Below, piece by piece: positions 34,854 through 45,624 of a stretch of 64,000 bases of DNA. The DNA comes from JAXGYV01 sp040772045 (GTDB lineage Bacteria; Actinomycetota; Thermoleophilia; UBA2241). Location of the stretch: NCBI GenBank assembly GCA_040772045.1, contig JAXGYV010000005.1, forward strand, positions 1-64,000, read 5' to 3'. The first letter of the stretch is position 1, and each line of letters starts with the position of its first letter. Position numbers and translations under genes: made by a program. The notes beneath the pieces were generated by a model that saw only the letters and a list, made by a program, of their open reading frames with translations, did not search any database and had not been told where the DNA came from.

Positions 34854-36409
34854 GCGTTGACGAGATGGTCGCACCCGCTCTCAGTCAACGCACCAAGACG
34901 CCGACGCTGGGCGCGATGTGCTTCGCGCTGTTTATGACCATGCTCGACAACACCATCGTCAATGTTGCCTTGCCCTCAATCCAGTCGAGCCTGGGTGCCG
35001 GCGTCTCCGGCCTGCAGTGGATCGTCGACTCCTACACGCTGCTGTTCGCCAGCCTCATCCTGAGCGGTGGCACGCTGGGTGATCTCTACGGACGGCGGCG
35101 CATCTTCGCCTGAGGACTGCTGCTCTTTACTGCCAGCTCGCTGCTCTCCAGGACTGGCACCGGTGTTGTGGGTCTGTTGCCGGTCGCGCGCTGCAGGGGA
35201 TCGGCGCGGCCATGCTAGTGCCCTCGACGCTCTCCATCCTGACCAACACCTACACGAATCCCAAGGAGCGGGCGCAGGCGATCGGCATCTGGGCCGGTGT
35301 CTCGGCGCTAGCGTTAGCGGCCGGCCCGGCGATCGGCGGCCTCCTGGTGGAGCGCTTCGGCTGGCAGAGTGTCTTCCTTGTAAACGTACCTGTCGGCGTG
35401 GTCGCGCTCATCGCCTGCCTGTTGGTGGTCCCCGAGTCGCGGCACCCAGAGGGCCGAACCGTGGATTTGACTGGCCAGGGTTTGGCTATTGTCTCGCTGG
35501 CCTCGTTGACCTATGCGTTCATCGAGGCCAATGGTCACGGCTGGAGCTCGCCGCTCATCCTAACCATGTTCGCGCTCGCCATTGCCAGCGGTGTCGCCTT
35601 CATCGCCGTCGAGCACCCGCAGCACCAGCCCCATGCTGCAGCTCGCCTTCTTCCGCAGCCCCACGTTCAGCGCTGCTGTGTTGTGTGCCGCGGTGGTGAG
35701 TTCCGGCATGTTCGGCGTGTTCTTCTTCCTGAGCCTGTTCTTCCAGACGGTGCAGGGCTTCTCACCGCTGGAGGCCGGCCTACGCTACCTGCCGTGCACC
35801 GGAGTAGCGATGATCATCGCTCCCCTCGCCGGGCGACTTGCCGGCCACATCGGCTCGCGTCTACCGATGAGCGTCGGCCTGGGCCTCAACAGCCTCAGTC
35901 TGTTGCTCTTTGTCTCCGTTGATGCCGGCACTCCCTATCGCGAGATCTGGCCGCTGCTGCTCACGGCCGGCATCGGTATGTCTTTGGTCATGACGCCGAT
36001 GACGGTCGCGGTGATGAACACTGTGCCCCGGCAACGGGCCGGCATGGCCTCGGCGACGACCAACGCCAGCCGTGAGGTGGGCGGCGTATTTGGGATCGCC
36101 CTGCTGGGTGCCATCGTGGCGCATGTGTTCCGCGATCGCCTGGTCAGCACGCTCGCGGCGCTGGGAATCTCCGGAAGCACGGCACAACGACTGGCCGCGC
36201 AGGCGGGCAGCGATCTGAGCCGGTTAGGCAGCACACAGCCGCGGGCCCCAACGCGACCAGTTTACATAGCGCCTACAACTCTGGCGTTCGTATCCGGCAT
36301 GCACGTGGCCCTGCTCGTCGCCGGCATCGCGCTCTGGCGGCGGCGACGCTCGTGGTCGCAATCTGGTACGCGACCGGCCAGCCCCATGAGCAGGCACTTT
36401 TCAGGCTAA
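34850..36409 (+). pseudogene. MFS drug-exporter (DHA2/EmrB-QacA type), broken by a stop and frameshifts
   Basis: The first frame (34850-35113) gives the start of a 14-helix exporter (MLDNTIVNVALPSIQ, LYGRRRIFA), then an in-frame TGA where intact homologues have Trp. The sequence resumes in the same frame (GLLLFTASSLLS), moves to another (GLAPVL), then back (RALQGIGAAMLVPSTLSILTNTY), and shifts again near 35625 to LQLAFFRSPTF. It ends at 36409. At least three indels and one nonsense change are needed. Intact relatives export drugs or metabolites. Probably non-functional unless these are sequencing errors. Confidence 0.88.
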
Positions 36410-36723
36410 CCGTGTCGGCTGTCCGTAACAGGTGCTGCTAAGAACCGATGAAAGGCACCCTTTTGGCACCGCCGAGTCTCCTGACGTCGGCATCCGTATA
36501 CGGACGAGCGGGACCGCCTCGCCGCCACCCCGGGCGAATGCGTGGCAGAATGTACGCTATGCCATCGACGAGCTCTCTGCCCCTCACACCCCTTCCAGCC
36601 GGCGCACCGGCTGACGCCCACAGGACGACCGGCTCTAGACCGGCGGCCGCGCGGACCGTCAAGGCCGACGGCCTTGCCACAGCGGCGCTCAGCTCGATCG
36701 CCGTTCGCCGGGACTGAGCACCG
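36410..36723. other. Non-coding interval before mntP
   Basis: I see no convincing gene in these 314 bp. It contains the hairpin CAAGGCC-GAC-GGCCTTG (about 36659-36675), without a T-tract. I looked for a yybP-ykoY (Mn2+) riboswitch, expected before mntP, and did not find its conserved segments. The promoter of mntP probably lies in the second half. Confidence 0.4.
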
Positions 36724-37287
36724 ATGCCCACGCTCACCCTTCTCGCCATCGCCGTGGGCCTGGCGATGGACGCTTTCGCCGTAGCCACGGCCACCGGCCT
36801 CTGTCTCGTGAACGTCACGGCCCGGCAGACCCTCCGCATGGCGTGGAGCTTCGGCCTCTTCCAGTTCTTCATGCCCATCCTCGGATGGCTCGCCGGACGC
36901 GGCATCGAACGCTGGATCTCGGCGTTCGACCACTGGGTGGCCTTCGCGCTCCTCGCGGTCATCGGCGGCAAGATGATTTACGAATCCTTTGCCCCCCAGG
37001 ACGACTCCCGCGACGTGGCTGATCCCACCCGAGGCGGACGCCTCTTCGTCCTCTCAGTGGCCACCAGCATCGACGCCCTCGCGGTCGGCCTCTCGCTCGG
37101 TGTGCTACGGATGCAGATCTGGTACCCGGCGTTCGTCATCGGCGTCGTGGCCGCCGCGCTCACCGCGCTCGGCATGCACCTCGGCTGCCGCTTTGGCGCC
37201 ATGCTCGGACGCCACGTCGAAGTGATCGGCGGCCTGGTACTCGTCGGCATCGGCGTCAAGATCCTCGTCGAGCACCTCGGCGGTTAG
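36724..37287 (+). CDS. mntP: Manganese efflux pump MntP
   Basis: A 187-residue MntP with six transmembrane helices in two repeats. The conserved Asp-containing helices are present: GLAMDAFAVATATG in repeat 1 and ATSIDALAVGLSLG in repeat 2, the acidic residues expected to carry Mn2+. MntP exports Mn2+ from the cytoplasm. It starts at an ATG (36724). No Mn riboswitch is evident in front. Confidence 0.93.
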   Translation: MPTLTLLAIAVGLAMDAFAVATATGLCLVNVTARQTLRMAWSFGLFQFFMPILGWLAGRGIERWISAFDHWVAFALLAVIGGKMIYESFAPQDDSRDVADPTRGGRLFVLSVATSIDALAVGLSLGVLRMQIWYPAFVIGVVAAALTALGMHLGCRFGAMLGRHVEVIGGLVLVGIGVKILVEHLGG

Positions 37288-37362
37288 GCAGATGTTCTAT
37301 ACACCGCGCTGACTTTTTTCCGAGAAACACCGCAGGAATGTATTTTTTGCCAGGGGGACGCA

Positions 37363-38307
37363 ATGAAAGGCATTTCCATGCCCGCGGTGCTGCAGGTCAT
37401 CAACCTGGAGCGCCAATCGTGTAGCGTCGAGGCAACCTGCGGGGATAGGTCAGGGTCTTTACACTTCCACGAAGGTAGCCTCGTGCACGCCCAAGTTGGA
37501 GATAGCACGGGAGAGGCGGCGGCCCTCGAGCTCCTCAGCTGGACCAACCCCGACTACAAAGTGACCGCGCGCTCCTTCTCAGGCGATTTCACACTGAACG
37601 CCAACATCACACAGCTTCTCCTGGAGGCCGCCCGGCTGCGCGACGAAAGCGAAGCCATGGAGCAACTGACGAGCTCCAGGGCCGAAGCCGGATCGGGCCC
37701 AAAGACCGCAGGCGAGAACGGAGCGGAGTCACCGGCGATGAACACATCTCATTCAGAACCCCCAACGTCGCACAACGAGCCCTCTCCAGCTACCAGTAAG
37801 GCGAAAGCCGGCCGAACGATGAGCGTTCGCGACTTCCTCTTCCTGGACCCACTGAGCAGCGGGAAGACGAAGGAAGTGAAGGAAGTGAAGGAAACTGAGG
37901 CCGCAGCGGCACCGACGACCGCCCCCCGGGGTGCGCTGGATCGAAGCCGCCTCGACGGAGCACTCGCGGCGGCACGAGCGACCCTCGGCGGGGCCCTCCT
38001 GGCCGCCGACATCTGTCTCACCGTCGACGGCACTTCGCTCGCCGGCTACCAGAGCCAACCGGCGACCTGCGCTCTCTTTAACCACGTTGCCGCCCAGATT
38101 TCGCGCCTTCTCCCCCAGAACGGACTGCCCACTTTGGGCAGATACCTCCTGGCCGAGCTAGAAGACAAGCAGCTCGTCTTGCTGACGACGGTCGACGACC
38201 TCCAGCTCACCCTGGTAGCCGACAGTACGGGAGTGCAGCTCGGCATGCTCCTGAACGTCGCGCTTCCCGAGATCATCGCCGCGCTGCGCGGGAACACCGC
38301 CGGCTAA
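37363..38307 (+). CDS. DUF4388 protein with C-terminal roadblock-like domain
   Basis: A 314-residue protein. Residues about 5-95 match DUF4388 (VLQVINLERQSCSVEATCGDRSGSLHFHEGSLVHAQ), often linked to surface motility and signalling. A Ser/Pro/Glu-rich linker (about 105-195) is followed by a predicted roadblock/LC7 fold (about 200-310: LLAADICLTVDGTSLAGYQ, then LVLLTTVDDLQLTLVADSTGVQLGMLLNVALPE). Roadblock proteins usually bind small GTPases, but none is encoded nearby. The start is ATG 37363 after AGGGGGA. A perfect hairpin covers the last codons and the stop. Confidence 0.82.
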   Translation: MKGISMPAVLQVINLERQSCSVEATCGDRSGSLHFHEGSLVHAQVGDSTGEAAALELLSWTNPDYKVTARSFSGDFTLNANITQLLLEAARLRDESEAMEQLTSSRAEAGSGPKTAGENGAESPAMNTSHSEPPTSHNEPSPATSKAKAGRTMSVRDFLFLDPLSSGKTKEVKEVKETEAAAAPTTAPRGALDRSRLDGALAAARATLGGALLAADICLTVDGTSLAGYQSQPATCALFNHVAAQISRLLPQNGLPTLGRYLLAELEDKQLVLLTTVDDLQLTLVADSTGVQLGMLLNVALPEIIAALRGNTAG

Positions 38308-38330
38308 CCTCGCCGGCGGTGTTCCCGCGC
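38286..38330 (+). terminator. Perfect 19-bp hairpin with the stop codon in its loop
   Basis: Arms 38286-38304 and 38312-38330 are perfectly complementary over 19 bp. The 7-nt loop TAACCTC begins with the TAA of the DUF4388 gene. No T-tract follows, so it is not a classical intrinsic terminator, but it may stop transcription, protect the 3' end, or act on translation termination. Confidence 0.7.
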
Positions 38331-38386
38331 CACGTGGCGGGGCGACCATCGCAACGCACTGAGACAGCCAAAGGGGGCACACCTCC

Positions 38387-39244
38387 ATGAGAATGTTCTT
38401 CGTCGCCGATATTCAAGGTTCCACGCCAGCGTTCGAGCGCTTCCTGACCGGGCTCGACGCACACGACGCAGACGTCGGCGTGGCGCTTGGCGACCTCTCT
38501 GGAAGCGCCTTCGTCTCGCTCATCTCGTTAGGTTCGTCGCGGTGGCGCACCGCGATCGATGGCAAGTCCCTCACCCTCGAAGGAGCCGACGAGCTGAGCG
38601 CCGTGCAAGCGGAGTTGGAGTCGCGCGGCCATTACTGGATAGAGGTGAGCGAGGAAGAACACCAGTCCATGCGGGAGAATCCGGGGATCGTAGAACTCCT
38701 CTTCAAGAGCACGATCCGCAAGCGTATGGAGAAGTGGATCGACATCGTCGACGAACGTCTCGCGAGGTCGCGGCGCCAGCTCTTCATGACTCCAGGCGCC
38801 AACGATTGGGCGGTGATCGACGATCTCCTCGACGGCGAGCACGCCGTAAAGCCCTGCGACGGACGCGTAGTTCCCCTGAGCGGCTACGACATGATCACCT
38901 GCTCGGCCACAGGCAAGGCGGACAACGCCGAGCGCAGCCTGCCCGAGAACGTCCTCTCGGAGCGGCTGGAGACGCTGTTCGCCAGCTCGCGGCGTGCAGA
39001 GTACGCGATATTCAACTGCCGTGCCTACAGCCGCGCCGCCGACAAGATCGTCAAGCGTCGTAAGCCGCTGCTGCGCATCGGCAGCGCGGGATCGAGCTTG
39101 CGCGCGAGCGTCAGCCATGTGGGCCGCACGCTCGTCATCAACCCTGGGATAGCAACCGCCGCGGATGGAGTCGCGGGCATCCGCGGTGCCCTCGTGGAAC
39201 TCGAGCACGGAGCTGTCAAGAACTATACGTTCGTTACGGCGTAG
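38387..39244 (+). CDS. Calcineurin-like metallophosphoesterase homologue, ligands degenerate
   Basis: A 285-residue protein of the calcineurin-like fold. MRMFFVADIQGST fits the first block but has Gln where His is expected in DxH; GDLSG fits the second; GANDW replaces the usual GNHE/D; a later His is not in GHTH form (SHVGRT). It may have lost metal catalysis or use a different metal set. It is probably co-transcribed with the DUF4388/roadblock gene 80 bp upstream. The ATG at 38387 or 38393 follows GGGGG. Confidence 0.75.
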   Translation: MRMFFVADIQGSTPAFERFLTGLDAHDADVGVALGDLSGSAFVSLISLGSSRWRTAIDGKSLTLEGADELSAVQAELESRGHYWIEVSEEEHQSMRENPGIVELLFKSTIRKRMEKWIDIVDERLARSRRQLFMTPGANDWAVIDDLLDGEHAVKPCDGRVVPLSGYDMITCSATGKADNAERSLPENVLSERLETLFASSRRAEYAIFNCRAYSRAADKIVKRRKPLLRIGSAGSSLRASVSHVGRTLVINPGIATAADGVAGIRGALVELEHGAVKNYTFVTA

Positions 39245-39694
39245 CAGAGCTCAGTCGCCGACAGCCCGCAAGCACCGCGCACGGGCGCGCACCACTTCGG
39301 CGCGATACCACGCCGCAGCGGTGGCTATCCCCTCAATCCACCGGCGCTTGAGACGGCACGCCACCGCGCCGGTCGCATCTCAATGCGACACTTCGCCGGA
39401 TGGACAAACAGTCGGCGGCAAGAAAGGCCGTTTCGGCAGCCCAACGAACGAGCGGTCCTCTACTCACCGTGCGAGAATACATCGCGGAAAAACTGGGGGC
39501 TGAGCAGAAGGGGCATACGGACGTGAGTTGCATTGCACCCGACGGCTCTGTAATGTGCCCTCTTGGCCTCGGTCTGCCGAGTCGGCGCGCGAGCTGCCAA
39601 GCGAGCAGCGCCCCGGCACGGTCCTGTCGGCTGAGGTCCCTCGAACCTACTGTCAGTACGTTATAAACGCCTGAGCTAATGGGAGGTGGGCAGG
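39245..39694. other. Non-coding interval before acs
   Basis: No gene is supported in these 450 bp. One frame (39400-39666) encodes 88 residues (VREYIAEKLGAEQKGHTDVSCIAPDGS) with a weak start and no family, so I do not call it. The end of the interval carries the Shine-Dalgarno sequence for acs. Confidence 0.4.
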
Positions 39695-41638
<1,944 letters not shown>

Positions 41639-41663
41639 GGGGGCGTACACCGCACGCCTGTTG

Positions 41664-41710
41664 ACGGGCGCGGGTCCGCAACGGACCCGCGCCCGTTCTT
41701 TCTTTCTCCA
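41664..41710 (+). terminator. Intrinsic terminator after acs
   Basis: A perfect 15-bp stem (41664-41678 with 41682-41696, loop CAA) is followed by TCTTTCTTTC. This separates acs from the next gene by a classical Rho-independent signal. Confidence 0.88.
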
Positions 41711-41845
41711 TACCGTCTGTGCGGCCGCGGAATTGTCGACTGTCAGCTGTACAAAATGGCAGACGATCACTAGGATACGTGGTGGCCTGCGTTCGCATGT
41801 GCCAGATCGCAGGCTTCGTCCAGCGATCCAAAGGCAGGAAGGCTC

Positions 41846-44530
41846 ATGAGCGCCGCCAACCTCGACAAGCTGTTCGATCCCCGGAGCATCGCCGTCATCG
41901 GCGCTTCAAGCAAGAAGGGCTCTGTGGGGTACATCCTGCTCCGTAACCTCATCGGGGCCGAGTACGATGGCGTGGTGTTTCCGGTGAACCCCACCGCATC
42001 GTCCGTTCAGGGTATCCAGACGTACGCTTCCATCGGCCAGGTGCCGCGCAAGGTGGACCTCGCCGTAGTCGCAGTGCCGGCCCCCAGCGTGCCAGAGGTT
42101 ATCCACCAGTGCGGTGAGGCCGGCGTGGCCGGCGCCGTCATCGTCTCTTCCGGATTCAAAGAGATCGGGCCGACGGGCAAGCGGCTAGAGGACCAAGTCC
42201 TGGGTATCGCTCATTCCTACGGCCTGCGCATCGTGGGCCCCAACTGTCTCGGCTACATTCGTCCAGCCCTCAACCTCAACGTGACCTTTGCTCACGTGAT
42301 GCCGCAGGCCGGCCGCGTGGCGTTCTTCAGCCAATCCGGTGCTCTGGGTACCGCCATCCTCGACTGGGCGGCCGCCAACCACATCGGCTTCTCCGCATTC
42401 GTGTCTGTGGGCTCCATGAGCGACGTGGACTTCGGCGATCTGATCGACTATTTCGGCGCCGATTCGCACACCAGCTCGATCATCTTGTACGTCGAGTCGA
42501 TCACCGACGCGCGCAAGTTCATGAGCGCGGCCCGCCATTTCGCCAAGACCAAGCCCATCATCGTGGTCAAGAGCGGGCGTACCGCGCGGTCTGCCCAGGC
42601 AGCCGCCAGCCACACTGGAGCCATCGCCGGCGACGACACGCTCTACAGCGCCGCCTTCACTCGAGCCGGCGTGGTCCGCGTCAACCAGATCGAGGACCTG
42701 TTCGACTGCTCCGAGATCCTCAGCCGCCAGGTTCGCCCCAGAGGGCCACGGCTGGCCATCGTCACCAACGCCGGTGGCCCGGGCGTCATGGCTGCCGACC
42801 GACTGCTGGACCTGGGCGGCGAGCTGGCTAAATTGAGCAGTCAGACCGACGCCACCCTGCAGAAGGCCCTGCCATCCTTCGCCGCCCGCGGCAATCCTGT
42901 CGACGTGGGCGGCGACGCCGACGCCGAGCGGTACGGTAACGCGGCGGAAGTGCTCATCGAGGATTCCGGCATCGACGGCCTCCTCGCCATCCTCACGCCG
43001 CAGGCCATGAGCTACCCCACGGAGACCGCCAAGGCGCTCATCGAGGTGGCGCGCCAGCACCCGAGCAAGCCGCTCCTCACGTCGTTCATGGGTGAGATCA
43101 AGGTCGCCGACGGCGTGCGCGCCCTGCGCGAGGCGCACGTACCGGCGTTCGACACGCCAGAGGACGCTGTAGCGGCGTTCATGAACATGTACCAGTACAC
43201 GCGCAGCCTGGCGAATCTCTACGAGACACCGGCCGACATCCTCCCCAACTTCTCGCCGGATCGGGACGCGGTGAAGCGTACCTTCGTGGAGGTTGCGCAC
43301 TCGGGCCGCGGGGTCCTGTCGGAGTACGAGGCCAAGCAAGTGCTGGCGGCCTACGACATCCCCGTAGTACCTACCGTGGTTGCTACCAGCGCCGCGGAGT
43401 GCGCCAGCGCGGCGGAGAAGATCGGATTCCCCGTGGCCATCAAGATCCTCAGCCACGACATCACGCACAAGAGCGACGTGGGAGGCATCGCCCTGAACGT
43501 CCGCTCGGCGCCAGAGGCCGCCAACCAGTACACCAAGATCATCGACCGCGTGCGCCAGGCCAAGCCGAACGCCAGTATCACTGGCGTCACCGTGCAAGCC
43601 ATGGCGCGCGGCGGCTACGAGGTCATCATCGGCAGCAAGAAGGACGATACCTTCGGCCCGGCCCTCATGTTCGGCATGGGCGGTACCGGAGTGGAACTGT
43701 ACCGCGACGTGGCCGTCGACTTCCCGCCGCTCAACCAGGCTCTCTCCCGCTCCATGATCGAGAGCACCAAGGTGAGTCGCTTGCTCAAGGGATATCGCGG
43801 CGCCGCGCCGGTGGACATGATCGCGCTCGAGCAAGCCCTCGTGAAAATGAGCTATCTGCTGGTGGACTTCCCCGAGATCCTGGAGATGGACATCAACCCC
43901 CTCCAAGTGCGCACCGATGGTCTGTGCGCCCTGGACGCCCGCATCGTGATCGACCCCAAGGAAGTGCACAAGATCGCTCTCCCGGGTGCCCATCTCATCA
44001 TCAGCATGTACCCGAGCAAGTACCAGTGGGAGTGCAAAGTCGACGGCCATCGAGCACAGATCCGTCCTATTCGGCCAGAGGACGAGCCCTTGTGGAGCGA
44101 CATGATCGGCTCCCTCTCCGAGACCTCGACGGAGTACCGCTTCTTCGGCCCGGTGAAGGAGATCACCAAGTCCATGCTGGTGCGCTACTGCCACGTCGAC
44201 TACGACCGGGAGATCGCACTGGCGGCCATGGCTCCCGGCAAAGGTAAAAAGCCCGCGCAGATGCTCGGCGTAGCGCGGCTGACCATCGAGACGTCCAAGT
44301 CGGAGGAGGCCGAGTTCGCCATCGTGATTCGCGACAGCGTCCAGCGACTCGGACTTGGCCGCGAGCTCATGGAGAAGCTGATCATCGCCGCCCGCGACAT
44401 GCGCGTGCGCGAGATCGTAGGTCACGTGTTGGCGGCCAACACCCCGATGATCCGTTTCAGCGAGTCCTTGGGCTTCGACGTCCTGCCGGGCGACGAGCCA
44501 GACGTGCGACGCCTGGTGCTGCATCTGTAA
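41846..44530 (+). CDS. Pat-like protein: ADP-forming acyl-CoA ligase domains plus GNAT acetyltransferase
   Basis: An 894-residue protein. CoA-binding/ligase domains occupy about 1-470 (FDPRSIAVIGASSKKGSVG, then ASHTGAIAGDD), an ATP-grasp domain about 480-705 (GFPVAIKILSHDITHKSDVGG), and a GNAT domain about 725-894 (IRPIRPEDEPLW to RLGLGRELMEKLI). This is the architecture of Salmonella Pat, which acetylates and inactivates Acs; acs lies just upstream. In Pat the phospho-His is lost, but here SHTG keeps it, so an active ADP-forming acetate-CoA ligase is possible too. ATG 41846 follows AGGAAGG. Confidence 0.88.
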   Translation: MSAANLDKLFDPRSIAVIGASSKKGSVGYILLRNLIGAEYDGVVFPVNPTASSVQGIQTYASIGQVPRKVDLAVVAVPAPSVPEVIHQCGEAGVAGAVIVSSGFKEIGPTGKRLEDQVLGIAHSYGLRIVGPNCLGYIRPALNLNVTFAHVMPQAGRVAFFSQSGALGTAILDWAAANHIGFSAFVSVGSMSDVDFGDLIDYFGADSHTSSIILYVESITDARKFMSAARHFAKTKPIIVVKSGRTARSAQAAASHTGAIAGDDTLYSAAFTRAGVVRVNQIEDLFDCSEILSRQVRPRGPRLAIVTNAGGPGVMAADRLLDLGGELAKLSSQTDATLQKALPSFAARGNPVDVGGDADAERYGNAAEVLIEDSGIDGLLAILTPQAMSYPTETAKALIEVARQHPSKPLLTSFMGEIKVADGVRALREAHVPAFDTPEDAVAAFMNMYQYTRSLANLYETPADILPNFSPDRDAVKRTFVEVAHSGRGVLSEYEAKQVLAAYDIPVVPTVVATSAAECASAAEKIGFPVAIKILSHDITHKSDVGGIALNVRSAPEAANQYTKIIDRVRQAKPNASITGVTVQAMARGGYEVIIGSKKDDTFGPALMFGMGGTGVELYRDVAVDFPPLNQALSRSMIESTKVSRLLKGYRGAAPVDMIALEQALVKMSYLLVDFPEILEMDINPLQVRTDGLCALDARIVIDPKEVHKIALPGAHLIISMYPSKYQWECKVDGHRAQIRPIRPEDEPLWSDMIGSLSETSTEYRFFGPVKEITKSMLVRYCHVDYDREIALAAMAPGKGKKPAQMLGVARLTIETSKSEEAEFAIVIRDSVQRLGLGRELMEKLIIAARDMRVREIVGHVLAANTPMIRFSESLGFDVLPGDEPDVRRLVLHL

Positions 44531-44561
44531 CAGGAACCGCCAGTCCGATGAGTATGGTTTT

Positions 44562-45512
44562 GTGAGAAGCCGCACGCCGATCGAGCGGCCGTGGGCGGTG
44601 GCAGGTACCGTCGGCGCCGTGGCACGACTGGCCACGGCCGTCCACCAACGGCGCGCGGCACGCCGTTACCCGCCCCGTGGATCTACCATCGCCGTCGGCG
44701 GCTTGCGACTCCACTACCTGGACCGGGGCAGCGGCCCTCCGGTGCTGTTCATCCACGGCCTCAAGGGTTCCACGGCCGAGTTCACCGATGAGCTCCTCGA
44801 TGCCGTGGCCAAACGCCACCGCACGCTGGCGTTCGATCGCCCCGGCTACGGGCATAGCGAGGCGCCGCGAGGGCGCTGCTCGCTAGACGGTCAGGCACGT
44901 CTCCTCGCCACGGCCCTGCGGCGCCTCCAAGCGGCACCAGCAGTCGTCGTCGGCCACTCGTTCGGCGCCGCCGTGGCTCTACGGCTGGCGCTCGAGCACC
45001 CCGACACCGTGGCCGCCGTGGTCAGCCTCGCCGGCCACACGCTGCCGTTCGGCGGCAGGGGATCGCTCAGCTCTCGTCTGGCCACGGCACCCGTTCTGGG
45101 GAGGCCCTTTGCCAAAACGCTCGTGACGCCGCTCGGCCTCGCGCTGGCGCCCCTCGCGCTGCGCCGCATCGCCGCCCCGCAGCGCCCACCACGCGTCTAC
45201 GCACGCGAGGCCAGCACGCTCGCCCTGCGTCCGCGGCAGTTCGAGGCCAGCGCCGCCGACGCCGTGTGGATGGACCGAGAGATCATGGCGCAGTATCGTC
45301 GTTACCCGTCGCTGCGCCCTCCTCTCCTGGTGATCCACGGCCGCGACGATGCCGTCGTGAGCATCAACGAGGCGTACTCGCTCCATCGCCTGGTACCGAA
45401 CAGCCGCTTCATTGAACTGCCTGGCGCCGGCCACATGCCCATGTTCGCCGACCCCGGCGCCATAGCCGCCGCCATCGACCGCGCGTGGGCGCTGGCGGAA
45501 GAAGAGCTGTAG
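44562..45512 (+). CDS. Alpha/beta-hydrolase
   Basis: A 316-residue hydrolase with an N-terminal hydrophobic stretch. The oxyanion block VLFIHGLKGS, the nucleophile elbow GHSFGAA, the acid HGRDDAVV and the catalytic GAGHMPMF are all present, so the triad is complete. It starts at a GTG (44562) 31 bp after the Pat-like gene with no clear ribosome site, perhaps leaderless or coupled. Substrate (ester, lactone or haloalkane) unknown. Confidence 0.87.
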   Translation: MRSRTPIERPWAVAGTVGAVARLATAVHQRRAARRYPPRGSTIAVGGLRLHYLDRGSGPPVLFIHGLKGSTAEFTDELLDAVAKRHRTLAFDRPGYGHSEAPRGRCSLDGQARLLATALRRLQAAPAVVVGHSFGAAVALRLALEHPDTVAAVVSLAGHTLPFGGRGSLSSRLATAPVLGRPFAKTLVTPLGLALAPLALRRIAAPQRPPRVYAREASTLALRPRQFEASAADAVWMDREIMAQYRRYPSLRPPLLVIHGRDDAVVSINEAYSLHRLVPNSRFIELPGAGHMPMFADPGAIAAAIDRAWALAEEEL

Positions 45513-45624
45513 GAACTCGTACAGCGAGCGGTGACGCATCACACCGCCCGAAAGACGTAGGCTATCCGGGCGACTCGCTCAAAGCACTACGGCGAGCCTG
45601 TTGTCAGCGACAGAGGAGGCAGGG

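Noticed and set aside
35111..35113. In-frame TGA read as selenocysteine in the MFS gene
   Set aside because: MFS exporters have Trp there; several nearby frameshifts show the gene is simply broken.
36410..36723. Possible yybP-ykoY manganese riboswitch before mntP
   Set aside because: Conserved core segments are not found; only simple hairpins are seen.
39400..39666. An 88-codon frame before acs
   Set aside because: Weak start, no recognisable family, and a basic low-complexity tail; left as non-coding.
42185..44635. An 816-codon antisense frame across the Pat-like gene (and similar long frames against acs and dnaX)
   Set aside because: They have no domain pattern and mirror real genes whose third-position GC removes stops on the other strand.
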